NCBI GenBank assembly: GCA_948440265.1
Contig: CAOJOK010000011.1
Coordinates: 1 to 57,430 of the forward strand
Length of the DNA stretch: 57,430 bases
Direction: 5' to 3'
DNA from: an uncultured Clostridia bacterium
GTDB lineage: Bacteria > Bacillota > Clostridia > Christensenellales > Pumilibacteraceae
A program made the translations under genes and the position numbers. A model generated the notes under the pieces. The model made no database searches and had not been told where the DNA came from. It saw nothing but the letters and a program-made list of their open reading frames with translations. Of the stretch, positions 24,177-33,148 are shown piece after piece; position 1 is the first letter of the stretch; each line of letters opens with the position of its first letter.

Positions 24177-24202
24177 TTCCAATATTTTAAAGGCGTTTTA
24201 TT

Positions 24203-25090
24203 ATGAAATATCTGTCAGTAGCCGAAACGGCAAAGAAATGGAATATATCGGAGCGAAGCGTTCGCAACTATTGTGCTTCGGGAAAAATCGACGGCGCATT
24301 TTTATCGGGTAAAACCTGGAACATTCCGGAAGGCGCGAAAAAGCCCGACAGAGCCAATAAGAAAACAGAAATGGTGACGCTTTTGGAAATTCTTTATGCC
24401 GAAAGGCGCGCAAAGCTTTCGGGCGGCATTTATCATAAAGTTCAGATTGAATTGACGTATAATTCCAATCACATAGAAGGCAGCCGTTTGACTCACGACC
24501 AAACGCGTTATATTTTTGAAACGAATACAATCGGAATAGACGGCACTGCTATTAACGTCGACGACATTGTGGAAACAGCCAATCACTTCAAGTGCATAGA
24601 CCTTATAATCGAGAACGCCAAAAAGCCGATTACGGGAAATTTTATAAAAGAATTACACCGTACTTTAAAGAGCGGCACAACCGACGCGCGTCAAGATTGG
24701 TTTGCCGTGGGCGATTATAAAAGACTGCCCAATACGGTCGGCAATATGAACACGGCACAGCCCGAAGAAGTGTCCGAAAAAATAAAAGAACTGCTACTCG
24801 AATACAACTCAAACAAAGCAAAGACTTTTGACGACCTTTTGGATTTTCACTACAAATTCGAATGTATCCACCCCTTTCAGGACGGCAACGGACGTATCGG
24901 CAGGCTCCTGCTTTTCAAAGAGTGTTTAAAGTGCAACATCGCGCCGTTTATAATCGACGAAGAATTGAAACTGTTTTACTATCGCGGATTAAACGAATGG
25001 CAAAACGAGCGCGGATATTTACGCGACACCTGCCTTGCGGCGCAAGACAAATTCAAACTTTATCTCGATTATTTCAAAATAAAATATTGA
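24203..25090 (+). CDS. Fic-domain protein with N-terminal helix-turn-helix
   Basis: 295 residues. Residues 1-48 form an excisionase/MerR-like helix-turn-helix (YLSVAETAKKWNISERSVRN, then GAFLSGKTWNIPEGA). The Fic core carries the complete motif HPFQDGNGRIGR (223-234), so AMP transfer is possible. An inhibitory motif of the S/T-x3-E-G/N type is seen as S88...E92-G93. The protein should therefore be autoinhibited, and may bind its own palindromic promoter. Target is unknown. It is a single gene, more AT-rich than its neighbours, between pstS and tRNA-Arg, which suggests an acquired gene next to a tRNA. Confidence 0.88.
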   Translation: MKYLSVAETAKKWNISERSVRNYCASGKIDGAFLSGKTWNIPEGAKKPDRANKKTEMVTLLEILYAERRAKLSGGIYHKVQIELTYNSNHIEGSRLTHDQTRYIFETNTIGIDGTAINVDDIVETANHFKCIDLIIENAKKPITGNFIKELHRTLKSGTTDARQDWFAVGDYKRLPNTVGNMNTAQPEEVSEKIKELLLEYNSNKAKTFDDLLDFHYKFECIHPFQDGNGRIGRLLLFKECLKCNIAPFIIDEELKLFYYRGLNEWQNERGYLRDTCLAAQDKFKLYLDYFKIKY

Positions 25091-25103
25091 TGCAGACAAC
25101 AAT

Positions 25104-25140
25104 AAAAAACCGCGGTTGACAAACAGGTCAAGCACGGTTT
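25104..25140. terminator. bidirectional terminator between fic and tRNA-Arg
   Basis: The arms AACCGCGGTTGAC (25108-25120) and GTCAAGCACGGTT (25127-25139) form a stem with mismatches. It is flanked by T-rich sequence on both strands. Confidence 0.7.
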
Positions 25141-25215
25141 TGGTGTTCCCGCCGAGAGTCGAACTCGAATCTATGCCTTAGGAGGGCACTATTCTATCCA
25201 TTGAACTACGGAAAC
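25141..25215 (-). tRNA. tRNA-Arg (CCT)
   Basis: 75 bases with encoded CCA. The acceptor GTTTCCG pairs with CGGGAAC through one wobble, the anticodon loop is CTCCTAA (anticodon CCT) and the T loop is GTTCGACTC. It lies 36 bases after the HAD gene and may be co-transcribed with glpK and HAD. Confidence 0.93.
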
Positions 25216-25251
25216 ATTATACCGTCATTATAGCCGTTTGCGGCGGAAAAG

Positions 25252-25905
25252 TCAAGCGAATGATTCCACGGCGGCGATAAGCTGTGACGGACTGTCGATT
25301 ATTCTATCCGCGCCGAGGCTTTCCAAAAGCTCTCTGTCGCGGAAACCCCAGGTGACCCCCACGAAGCGCAGTCCCGAATTCTTTGCGGTCTTAAAGTCCA
25401 CGTCGGAATCGCCGACGTACACCGCCGTACATCTTTCCGAGTTCAGGCTTTCGAGCGCCGCCCACACGCCGTCGGGCGACGGCTTTTTCTTTACCGTTTC
25501 GCTCTCTCCCACCGCCAAATCGATGTATTTTCCGAAACGCTCTTTAACCAGCTTTTTGACCGCGCTGTCGTACTTATTGGACACGACTGCCGTCTTATAG
25601 CCGCGCGCCCTTACGCTTTGCAGCATTTCTTCCACGCCGTCGTACGCCCTTGTCTTATTCTCCATATTCTTATCGTAATGCTTCGTGAAAATCTCGAAAC
25701 ACTTATCAATCTGCGCCTTATCGGTTCCCTGCGGCACGGCGCGTTCTATCAGCAGTCTTACGCCGTTTCCGACGAAAGAGCGTATCTCGCCGTAACTGCG
25801 CGGAGCAAAGCCGCACTTTTCGAGCGCATAGTTCGTGCTGTCCATCAAGTCGTCCAGCGTATTCAAAAGCGTTCCGTCCAAGTCGAATACTATCGTATCA
25901 ATCAT
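25252..25905 (-). CDS. HAD-family phosphatase (phosphoglycolate phosphatase-like)
   Basis: 217 residues. Motif I is FDLDGTLLNT with nucleophile D8 and acid/base D10, motif II VVSNK and motif IV YVGDSDVDFKTAKN, with a helical cap domain between I and II. It is soluble. It starts 12 bases after the glpK stop behind AAAGGAGAAAG, so the two are one operon. The substrate cannot be read from sequence: phosphoglycolate, or a sugar or glycerol phosphate suggested by the neighbour. Confidence 0.8.
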   Translation of the reverse strand: MIDTIVFDLDGTLLNTLDDLMDSTNYALEKCGFAPRSYGEIRSFVGNGVRLLIERAVPQGTDKAQIDKCFEIFTKHYDKNMENKTRAYDGVEEMLQSVRARGYKTAVVSNKYDSAVKKLVKERFGKYIDLAVGESETVKKKPSPDGVWAALESLNSERCTAVYVGDSDVDFKTAKNSGLRFVGVTWGFRDRELLESLGADRIIDSPSQLIAAVESFA

Positions 25906-25917
25906 AATCTTTCTCCT

Positions 25918-27396
25918 TTATTTCCAGCGTGAGCGCAGTACCGCAAGTTTCCAGCCCTCTATAAGCCGCTCTCTGTCCTGCTCATTCATAGTCGGTTCGA
26001 AAGCGGTTACTTTTCTGTTCTTTCCGAATTCTTCCGCGCTTTTGACCGCGCCGACAGCCTGCGCCGCGAGATAGAACACGCCGAGCGCCGTCGTTTCCGT
26101 TTCTTCGGGACGAAGCACTTTCGCGCCCAGAATATCCGACTGGAACTGCATTAAAAAGTTATTTTCCGACGCGCCGCCGTCCACGGCTACGCTCTCTATT
26201 TCCTGACCCAAGTCGCGCTGCATTGCGTGCACCAAATCGAACACCTGATAGGCAATCGATTCGAGAGCCGCTCTTATAAAGTGCGCTCTGTTTGCGCCGC
26301 GCGTCAGTCCCGTCACAGTACCCCTTGCTTCGCTGTCCCAATACGGCGCGCCGAGACCGACGAAAGCCGGCACTATGTACACGCCCTGCGTATCGGGAAC
26401 GCTTTTTGCAATCTGTTCCGTCTGCGCCGCGCTGTCTATCATTTTCATTTCGTCGCGCAGCCACTGCACGACGGCTCCTGCCATAAACACGCTGCCTTCC
26501 AGAGCATAGTCGGGACGGTTGTCCGTCGTGCTTGCGGCAAGCGTCGTTATCAGTCCCCTATTGCTCTTGACGGGCGTGTCCTTTGTGTTCATAAGCAGGA
26601 AACAGCCCGTGCCGTATGTGTTTTTGACCTGTCCTTTTTTGAAGCAGAGCTGTCCGAACAGCGCCGCCTGCTGGTCGCCTGCGACGGCGGCTATCTTTGC
26701 GCCCGAACACGGCAGTCCGCCTGCAATCTCGCCGTAAATATGTCCCGACGGGCAGACCGTCGGCAGCATTATGCGCGGTATGTCGAAAATCTTGAGCAGG
26801 TCGTCGTCCCAATCCAGCTTATGGATATTGAACAGCATTGTTCTGGACGCGTTCGTATAGTCGGTGGCGTGCACCTTTCCGCCCGTAAGATACCACATAA
26901 GATAGCTGTCCACCGTGCCGAAAAGCAGTTCGCCCCTCATTGCGCGCTCTCTTGCGCCCTGCACGTTGTCGAGTATCCATTTCAATTTAGTGGCGGAAAA
27001 GTATGCGTCTATCGGCAGTCCCGTGCGCTCGTAAACGAGCTCGTCATACCCTTCCTTTATCAGTCTTTCACATTCCTTTGCCGTCCGTCTGCACTGCCAC
27101 ACGATGGCGTTATGCACCGCTTTGCCCGTGTTTTTATCCCAGACAATGACGGTTTCGCGCTGATTGGCTATGCCGACTGCCGACACTTTTTTGTCCTTTA
27201 CCACGGCTTTTATCACTTCGAGCTGGCTTTGAACGATGTCTTTTACATCGTGTTCCACCCACCCTGCTTTCGGGTATATCTGCCTGAACTCTTTTTGCGC
27301 CTTTTTCACGACATTGCCGTTTATGTCGAACAGAATGGCGCGGCTGCTCGTTGTGCCTTGGTCTATCGAAAGTATATAGTCAGAACCGTTATTCAC
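25918..27396 (-). CDS. glpK: glycerol kinase
   Basis: 492 residues from GTG at 27396. FGGY-family signatures are DQGTTSSRAILFD near the N-terminus, GLGAPYWDSEARG and AVDGGASENNFLMQFQSD. It makes glycerol 3-phosphate for lipid synthesis or glycolysis. An in-frame ATG at 27438 gives a longer frame but lies inside the promoter, upstream of the expected transcription start. The GTG is preceded by AGAGGAGA at a proper distance, so it is chosen. No glycerol facilitator or glpD is in the window. Confidence 0.92.
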   Translation of the reverse strand: MNNGSDYILSIDQGTTSSRAILFDINGNVVKKAQKEFRQIYPKAGWVEHDVKDIVQSQLEVIKAVVKDKKVSAVGIANQRETVIVWDKNTGKAVHNAIVWQCRRTAKECERLIKEGYDELVYERTGLPIDAYFSATKLKWILDNVQGARERAMRGELLFGTVDSYLMWYLTGGKVHATDYTNASRTMLFNIHKLDWDDDLLKIFDIPRIMLPTVCPSGHIYGEIAGGLPCSGAKIAAVAGDQQAALFGQLCFKKGQVKNTYGTGCFLLMNTKDTPVKSNRGLITTLAASTTDNRPDYALEGSVFMAGAVVQWLRDEMKMIDSAAQTEQIAKSVPDTQGVYIVPAFVGLGAPYWDSEARGTVTGLTRGANRAHFIRAALESIAYQVFDLVHAMQRDLGQEIESVAVDGGASENNFLMQFQSDILGAKVLRPEETETTALGVFYLAAQAVGAVKSAEEFGKNRKVTAFEPTMNEQDRERLIEGWKLAVLRSRWK

Positions 27397-27429
27397 AGAA
27401 TCGGTCTCCTCTTTTCTTTGTACGCTCTT

Positions 27430-27458
27430 ATTATACACTTTTCCCGTATTTAAGTCAA
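27430..27458 (-). promoter_or_regulatory. glpK promoter (decides the start codon)
   Basis: On the minus strand TTGACT (27458-27453), 17 bases, TATAAT (27435-27430). Transcription should begin near 27423, downstream of the ATG at 27438. Confidence 0.8.
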
Positions 27459-27483
27459 TGCTTTTGAAAAGTCTTTAAATCAG

Positions 27484-27510
27484 AAAAGCGGCGGTGATTC
27501 CGTCGCTTTT
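27484..27510. other. hairpin between glpK and repeat island 4
   Basis: AAAAGCGGCGG pairs with CCGTCGCTTTT over a 5-base loop. It may be a weak terminator, but no gene reads into it in the right direction. Confidence 0.35.
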
Positions 27511-27844
27511 CCGTTCATAGGGGGAGGGGGAAATTGTCAAACTACGTCGCTTCCGCGACTTGTCTTTGACGCTTTCATTATACTATAAAATCGAAAAAAA
27601 TCAAGGGGTTCTACATAAACGGTCGATTTTACGGCATAAATTGCAACGTATGCCCGTAAATACGGTGAGTTTATGATTTTCAAGACAATAAAAGACGACG
27701 GATTTTGCAAATGCACGCGGCGGCAGAGAAAGGAGAATGACAAGGGAAAAATGATAAAGGAGAAGCGCGTGACGTGACAAAGAAAATGAGTGTTTTAGAA
27801 AGAGCGTGCGCGTGACGTGACAAGGAAAATGCAGTGTTGAGAAA
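27511..27844. other. gene-free stretch before repeat island 4
   Basis: No credible gene. It contains degenerate repeats of GTGACGTGACAA (27768-27779 and 27812-27823) and GAAAATG-like motifs similar to the spacers of the other islands. Minus-strand open frames here have no ribosome site. Confidence 0.5.
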
Positions 27845-27919
27845 GAGCGCGTAATCGCTTTGATGCAGGGGATTTCTCCGCTTCGCGCGCTTAAAAGCGC
27901 GCTTCGGTCGAAATGACAG
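27845..27919 (+). repeat. type I dispersed hairpin repeat, copy 6
   Basis: GTAATCGCTTTGATGCAGGGGATTTCTCCG, then the apex GCGCGCTTAAAAGCGCGC, then TTCGGTCGAAATGACAG. Confidence 0.85.
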
Positions 27920-27960
27920 TGGGAAGAAGAAACGGTCGAAATGACATTGGGGAAAAGGTC

Positions 27961-27986
27961 GAAATGCGACGTTTATATCCCGTCGG
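27961..27986 (+). repeat. 123-bp element, right end remnant
   Basis: GAAATGCGACGTTTATATCCCGTCGG matches the right end of the element at 2648-2770 (GAAATGCGAAGTTTATATGCCGTCAG). The left part is missing and a type I repeat lies upstream. Confidence 0.7.
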
Positions 27987-27988
27987 AG

Positions 27989-28111
27989 CCGACGGCACAG
28001 TCGCGCAAAAGACAAGGCAAACGAGCATTTGCGAAAGGGCGTGTACTTCGCGTACTCGCCCCGAGCAAATGTGAAGTTTAACGATGTATTTTGCGATGAA
28101 TGTGCCGTCGG
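27989..28111 (+). repeat. 123-bp covarying stem element, copy 6
   Basis: The ends are CCGACGGCACA and TGTGCCGTCGG. The T-A pair at position 2 of other copies is here C-G, a compensatory double change. Inside, GCATTTGC pairs with GCAAATGT and GGGCG-t-GTAC with GTAC-t-CGCCC. It ends seven bases before the -35 box of leuS. Confidence 0.87.
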
Positions 28112-28117
28112 AAATGA

Positions 28118-28147
28118 TTGACAAAACACGCGCCGCCGCAGTATAAT
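28118..28147 (+). promoter_or_regulatory. leuS promoter
   Basis: TTGACA (28118-28123), 18 bases, TATAAT (28142-28147). The leader is only about 24 bases, so no T-box riboswitch can fit. Confidence 0.85.
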
Positions 28148-28177
28148 GAAAAACATAAACGGAAGCGGAGGCTGTCA

Positions 28178-30610
28178 ATGGACTATATTAAAATCGACTC
28201 TAAATGGAACGAGCGTTGGAGCAAAAACGATAAGCTCAAATTCGACCCGAAACGCAAAGACGACAAGTATTACGTCTTGGAGATGTTCTCCTACCCTTCG
28301 GGCGCAAACCTGCACCTCGGGCACTGGTTCAACTATGCCCTGACCGACAGTTTTGCAAGATACAAAAAGATGCGCGGTTTCAACGTGTTTCAACCTATGG
28401 GGTTCGACGCGTTCGGACTGCCTGCCGAAAACTATGCCATTAAGACGGGTATTCACCCCAAGGACAGCACGCTGAAAAATATATCGGTTATGGAGCGCCA
28501 GCTCTCCGATATGGGCGCAATGTTCGACTGGGACTATAAGCTCTATACCTGCGACGAAAACTATTACAAGTGGACGCAGTGGCTTTTTCTGCAGCTCTAC
28601 AAGAAGGGGCTTGCCTACCGAAAGCTCGCGCCCGTGAACTGGTGCGACTCCTGCAATACGGCTATTGCCAACGAGCAGGTCGTGGACGGAAAGTGCGAAC
28701 GGTGCGGCACGGAGATAGAGCGCAAGCATATGACGCAGTGGTTCTTTAAAATCACCGATTATGCGGAGGAGCTTTTGGACTGTCTGCCCGAGCTTGACTG
28801 GCCGGAAAAGACCAAACTTATGCAAAAGAACTGGATAGGAAAATCGGTCGGCGGAGAAGTGGATTTCGCTTTGGAAAACTCCGACGAGAAGATAACCGTT
28901 TTCACGACGCGCGCCGACACGCTGTTCGGGGTCAGCTTTGTGGTTTTGGCGCCCGAGCACCGTCTTGTGGACGCAATCACCACGCCCGAAAACAAGTCCG
29001 CAGTGGACGCTTACCGCAAGGAGGCGGCGAAAGCCAGCGACATAGAGCGGCAGTCCACCGCCAAGGAAAAGACGGGCGTATTCACGGGAGCATACTGCAT
29101 TAACCCGATAAACGGAGAGCGCGTTCCCGTCTGGATTGCCGACTATTGTCTTGCCACTTACGGCACGGGCGCGGTTATGGGCGTGGCAGCGCACGACGAG
29201 CGCGACTACGTCTTCTGCAAGAAACACAATCTTTCCATAAAACAGGTCATACGACCGAAAAACGGCGGTGACGCTCTGCCCTACACCGAATACGGCGTTA
29301 TGGTAAACAGCGGCAAGTTCGACGGGCTTACGAGCGAACAGGGCAAGACTGCCGTCATAGAACAGCTGGAAAAATCGGGGCTCGGCAGAAAGAAAATCAA
29401 CTACCGTCTGCGCGACTGGTCGGTGTCCCGTCAGCGGTATTGGGGCGCACCCATACCCATTGTGCACTGTCCGCACTGCGGCGCCGTGCCCGTGCCCGAA
29501 AAGGACCTGCCCGTCACCCTGCCCTACGACGTCAATTTCACGCCCGACGGCAGAAGTCCGCTGTCTTTGCACGAGGGCTATATGAACTGCGTCTGTCCGA
29601 AGTGCGGCGCGGCGGCAAAGCGCGACCCCGACACTTTGGACACGTTCGTGTGTTCGAGCTGGTATTATCTGCGCTATCCCGACAATAAAAATTCGAAAGC
29701 GCCGTTCGACAGCAAGATCATAAACAAGATGCTGCCCGTGGACAAGTACGTCGGCGGTGCGGAACACGCCTGTATGCATCTTCTTTATGCGCGGTTTATA
29801 ACGAAGGCTCTGCGCGATATGGATTATCTTAACTTCGACGAGCCGTTCAAGTCGCTTGTGCATCAGGGGCTTATTCTCGGCGAGGACGGCAACAAGATGA
29901 GCAAGTCCGCAGGCAACGTCATAAACCCCGACAAATACATCGCGCTTTACGGTTCCGACGTTTTCCGCACATACCTTATGTTCGGCATACGCTTTACCGA
30001 AGGCGGTCCGTGGTCGGACGACGGCATACGTTCGGTTGCCAAATTTCTCGACAGAGCCGAGCGCATAATAGTCAAGGCGCACGAAAACCGCAAACTCAAC
30101 GCCGACAAAAAGAGCGGCGGCGACGAAGCCGAGCTGGAATATGCGCTTAACTACTGCATTAAGGAAGTCACGTCGGACTTCGAGACGTTCTCTTTCAACA
30201 CGGCGATTGCGCGGCTTATGGAGCTTGTGAACGCTATGTACAAGTACGACGCTCTGCCCGACGCAAATTATGCGCTTTTGAACGAAGTTGCAGGCAAGCT
30301 CGTGCTTTTAATCGCGCCTGCCGCACCGCACTTTGCGGAGGAACTGAACGAGCTTCGCGGCGGAAAACAGAGCGTTTTCCTTACCCCGTATCCGCAATTC
30401 GACAAAAACAAGCTTGTGAAAAGCACGGTGGAATATGCCGTTCAGATAAACAGCCGCGTGAAAATCAAGGTCACGCTTTCGGCGTCCAAAGACGTCAAAG
30501 CCGTCGAGCGCGAAGCGTTGGACTGCCCCGAAGTCAAGGAGCTTTTGAGCGGTCTGTCCGTGAAAAAGACCATTGTCATCCCCGGAAGGTTAATCAATTT
30601 CGTCGTGTAA
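28178..30610 (+). CDS. leuS: leucyl-tRNA synthetase
   Basis: 810 residues from the ATG at 28178, which follows GCGGAGGCTG; an in-frame ATG at 28118 lies in the -35 box and is rejected. HIGH-type motif HLGH (46-49), [14 protein letters not shown] at 573-577. Two zinc-binding CxxC pairs occur in the first insertion (CDSCNTAIA...CERCGTE) and another two further on (CPHCGAVP...CPKCGAAA). The editing domain is present with [14 protein letters not shown]. Class Ia enzyme, bacterial type. Single gene, ended by a terminator. Confidence 0.95.
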   Translation: MDYIKIDSKWNERWSKNDKLKFDPKRKDDKYYVLEMFSYPSGANLHLGHWFNYALTDSFARYKKMRGFNVFQPMGFDAFGLPAENYAIKTGIHPKDSTLKNISVMERQLSDMGAMFDWDYKLYTCDENYYKWTQWLFLQLYKKGLAYRKLAPVNWCDSCNTAIANEQVVDGKCERCGTEIERKHMTQWFFKITDYAEELLDCLPELDWPEKTKLMQKNWIGKSVGGEVDFALENSDEKITVFTTRADTLFGVSFVVLAPEHRLVDAITTPENKSAVDAYRKEAAKASDIERQSTAKEKTGVFTGAYCINPINGERVPVWIADYCLATYGTGAVMGVAAHDERDYVFCKKHNLSIKQVIRPKNGGDALPYTEYGVMVNSGKFDGLTSEQGKTAVIEQLEKSGLGRKKINYRLRDWSVSRQRYWGAPIPIVHCPHCGAVPVPEKDLPVTLPYDVNFTPDGRSPLSLHEGYMNCVCPKCGAAAKRDPDTLDTFVCSSWYYLRYPDNKNSKAPFDSKIINKMLPVDKYVGGAEHACMHLLYARFITKALRDMDYLNFDEPFKSLVHQGLILGEDGNKMSKSAGNVINPDKYIALYGSDVFRTYLMFGIRFTEGGPWSDDGIRSVAKFLDRAERIIVKAHENRKLNADKKSGGDEAELEYALNYCIKEVTSDFETFSFNTAIARLMELVNAMYKYDALPDANYALLNEVAGKLVLLIAPAAPHFAEELNELRGGKQSVFLTPYPQFDKNKLVKSTVEYAVQINSRVKIKVTLSASKDVKAVEREALDCPEVKELLSGLSVKKTIVIPGRLINFVV

Positions 30611-30632
30611 AGACGTTTATCCGAAAATAAAA

Positions 30633-30669
30633 CCCCGCGTCGGTTCTTGCCGATACGGGGATTTTTTTT
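30633..30669. terminator. terminator between leuS and alaS
   Basis: CCCCG and CGGGG with inner TCGG/CCGA form the stem, followed by eight T for leuS. The minus strand has a broken T tract, so it may also stop alaS transcripts. Confidence 0.85.
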
Positions 30670-30700
30670 GCGTTCCGGTTTTTCGGTTTGCGTTTCGGTT

Positions 30701-32491
30701 TTATTCGAGAACCGCCTTTATACGGCGCACGCCTGCCGAGGAGGACTGTTCCTTGACGATGCGGAAGCGACCGAGCTCGCCCGTGCGGTTTGCGTGGGGT
30801 CCGCCGCAGATTTCCGTCGAGTATTTGCCCATTGTATAGACTTTGACTTTCTCGCCGTACTTTGCCGCGAACAGTCCAACCGCGCCTTTCTTTTTCGCTT
30901 CGTCCACGCTCATCTCCTCGCAGGTGATTTCCACGTCCGCCTTTATGGCTTCGTTGACCTTGTCTTCCACCGCCTTTATTTCTTCTTGCGTCATCGGGCG
31001 CGGAAAGGAGAAGTCGAAACGCAGTCTTTCCGCCGTTATGTTACTGCCCTTTTGGTTGGCGTTTTCGTCGTTTAACACTTCTTTCAAAGCGCGGTGCATA
31101 AGGTGGGTCGCCGTGTGCAGTCTTGCCACCGTTTCCGTATTGTCGGCAAGTCCGCCCTTGAACTTCTGTTCCGCGCCCGCGTGGCTTTTCTGTCTATGCT
31201 CCTCAAACGCCTTTTCGAAGTCGGCGATATTCACCGTAAAGCCGTGCTCTTTGGCAAGCTCGACCGTCATCTCAATCGGGAAGCCGTATGTGTCGTACAG
31301 TTTAAACGCCGCCTTACCCGAAACGACGGTGCCGACGAGATACTTCGACAGCTTTTCGAACTCCCTTATTCCGCCCTGCAACGTCTTTTCGAAGCGTTCC
31401 ACTTCTGTGTTTATTTCGTCCGAAATCTTCTTTTCGTTGTCTTTGAGTTCGGGGTATACTTCCTTATAGTTTTCCACGACAGCCGCGGCTATCCTGCTTA
31501 AATCTTCGCCCTTTATGTCGAGATTCGCCGCGAACCTGACCGCTCTGCGAAGCAGTCTTCTCAAAACGTAGCCCTGGTCCACGTTGGACGGAGTTACTCC
31601 CCTTTCGTCGCCGAGAATGAACGTGGACGTGCGGACGTGGTCGGCGACTATGCGCATTGCTCTCGCCGTATCGCCGCCGTCGGCGTATTTTTTGCCCGAC
31701 AGTTTTTCTATGCACGCGATTATCGGCGCGAACAGGTCGGTTTCGTACACCGATTTTTTGCCCTGAAAGACCATAAGCGCGCGTTCCAAACCCATTCCCG
31801 TATCGACGTTGCGTTGAGAGAGCGGCTCGTATTTGCCGTCCGCCGTCTTATTGAATTCCATAAACACGTCGTTCCAGATTTCGAGATATTTTCCGCAGTC
31901 GCAGGCAGGCGAACAGTGCTCGCCGCACTTGGGCTTGCCCGTATCGACGAACATTTCGGTGTCGCTTCCGCACGGTCCGGTGACTCCTGCCGGTCCCCAC
32001 CAATTGTGCTTTTTCGGAAGGTAGAAAATATTTTCCTTTTTTATTCCGCACTGCTCCCACAGCTTCGCCGTCTTTTCGTCTCTCGGGCAGTCGGCGTCGC
32101 CTTCGAACACGGTCACGGCAAGGCGGTCGGGGCTTATGGCAAGGTAGTTTTTGCTTGTCAGAAATTCATAGCTCCACTTGACCATTTCTTCCTTGAAGTA
32201 GTCGCCGAGGCTCCAATTGCCGAGCATTTCGAAAAACGTGCAGTGGCTTTCGTCGCCGACTTCGTCTATATCTCCCGTGCGCACGCACTTCTGGCAGTCG
32301 CACAGGCGTTTCCCCGCGGGGTGCGGCGTACCCAAAAGATAGGGCACGAGCGGATGCATTCCTGCCGTCGTGAACAGCACGGTCGGGTCGTTTTCCGGTA
32401 TCAGCGACGCCGAGCTTATTACGGCGTGACCGCGCTTTTTAAAGAAGTCCGTCCACATATTTCTCAAATCTTTCGCAGTTATCTTCTTCAT
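30701..32491 (-). CDS. alaS: alanyl-tRNA synthetase, short form without C-terminal domain
   Basis: 596 residues against about 870 for usual bacterial AlaRS. The class II catalytic domain is complete (AGMHPLVPYLLG, FFEMLGNWSLGDYF, RNVDTGMGLERAL). The editing domain has H459 and H463 in HTATH and C562/H566 in CGGPH; the usual HVxQxGS segment reads ENANQKGS. It stops directly after the editing domain at RRIKAVLE, so the DHHA1 and C-Ala regions used for dimerisation and tRNA docking are absent. No downstream fragment encodes them. Last gene of the operon beginning at 38950. Confidence 0.92.
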   Translation of the reverse strand: MKKITAKDLRNMWTDFFKKRGHAVISSASLIPENDPTVLFTTAGMHPLVPYLLGTPHPAGKRLCDCQKCVRTGDIDEVGDESHCTFFEMLGNWSLGDYFKEEMVKWSYEFLTSKNYLAISPDRLAVTVFEGDADCPRDEKTAKLWEQCGIKKENIFYLPKKHNWWGPAGVTGPCGSDTEMFVDTGKPKCGEHCSPACDCGKYLEIWNDVFMEFNKTADGKYEPLSQRNVDTGMGLERALMVFQGKKSVYETDLFAPIIACIEKLSGKKYADGGDTARAMRIVADHVRTSTFILGDERGVTPSNVDQGYVLRRLLRRAVRFAANLDIKGEDLSRIAAAVVENYKEVYPELKDNEKKISDEINTEVERFEKTLQGGIREFEKLSKYLVGTVVSGKAAFKLYDTYGFPIEMTVELAKEHGFTVNIADFEKAFEEHRQKSHAGAEQKFKGGLADNTETVARLHTATHLMHRALKEVLNDENANQKGSNITAERLRFDFSFPRPMTQEEIKAVEDKVNEAIKADVEITCEEMSVDEAKKKGAVGLFAAKYGEKVKVYTMGKYSTEICGGPHANRTGELGRFRIVKEQSSSAGVRRIKAVLE

Positions 32492-32503
32492 AATATATCG
32501 TCC

Positions 32504-33148
32504 TTATGCTTTAAAATCTATCAATTCTTTCAACGCAGCTTTCAACTCTGCCGCGTCCTTTGCCAATCTGTCCGCGCCCGCATTTTTCAGTTCTTCTACC
32601 GAGCCGAAGCCGTAAGTCACCCCGACGGCGGTCAAGCCGACTTTTTTCGCCGCTTCGATATCGAACATTCTGTCGCCCACCATAACGGCGTTTGCTTCCA
32701 ATGCGGCGGCTTTGACCTTCTGCGACTTGTCGGCGTCGCGTTCCGCGCCGCTCGCGCCGCATATCTTTTCGAACAGGTCTTTCAGATTGTATTTTTCCAA
32801 CAGTATTTCAATCGCGAACTGCGGCTTGCTCGACGCGATACACAGTCTTACGCCGCCGTCCTTTAACTGCCGCAAAAGTAACGGCAGTCCGTCGTACGGG
32901 CGGCATTGCATTAAGCCGCCTTTCACATACTCTTCCCTGAAAAGGCGCACCGCTTCTTCCACGAGTTCTTCGGGCACTTTCGCAAACTCCCTGAAGCTCG
33001 AAAATATAGGCGGACCCAAAAATCGGCGCAGAGTTTTTTCTTCCAGCGGCGGTCTGCCGAGTTTTTCCAGCGCGACGTTTACGCAGCGCGAAATGCCTTC
33101 GTAAGTGTCGAACAGCGTGCCGTCGAAGTCGAAAAGTACGTTGCTCAT
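32504..33148 (-). CDS. HAD-family hydrolase
   Basis: 214 residues. Motif I is FDFDGTLFDT (D7, D9), motif II CIASSK and motif IV MVGDRMFDIEAA, with a helical cap. It resembles GPH/phosphoglycolate phosphatase-like enzymes; substrate unknown. Its ATG overlaps the stop of the upstream epimerase gene as ATGA, so the two are translated together, and alaS follows after 12 bases. Confidence 0.8.
   Translation of the reverse strand: MSNVLFDFDGTLFDTYEGISRCVNVALEKLGRPPLEEKTLRRFLGPPIFSSFREFAKVPEELVEEAVRLFREEYVKGGLMQCRPYDGLPLLLRQLKDGGVRLCIASSKPQFAIEILLEKYNLKDLFEKICGASGAERDADKSQKVKAAALEANAVMVGDRMFDIEAAKKVGLTAVGVTYGFGSVEELKNAGADRLAKDAAELKAALKELIDFKA

Noticed and set aside
27397-27438. N-terminal extension of glycerol kinase from ATG at 27438
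   Set aside because: That ATG lies within the promoter, upstream of the expected transcription start. GTG at 27396 has a good ribosome site.
28112-28177. T-box riboswitch before leuS
   Set aside because: The promoter leaves a leader of only about 24 bases, too short for a T-box. ileS and proS leaders likewise show none.
27680-28178. Minus-strand open frames through repeat island 4, and similar frames at 6983-7432, 18067-18288 and 18285-18587
   Set aside because: They are translations of the type I and 123-bp repeats (for example STER-x-E-R-NPLHQ strings). They have no ribosome sites and overlap promoters.
28175-30082. 635-residue open frame antisense to leuS; similar frames antisense to ankyrin (4008-5828) and ileS (50811-52601)
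   Set aside because: The opposite strand encodes complete, motif-bearing proteins. These antisense frames have no domain or start signal.
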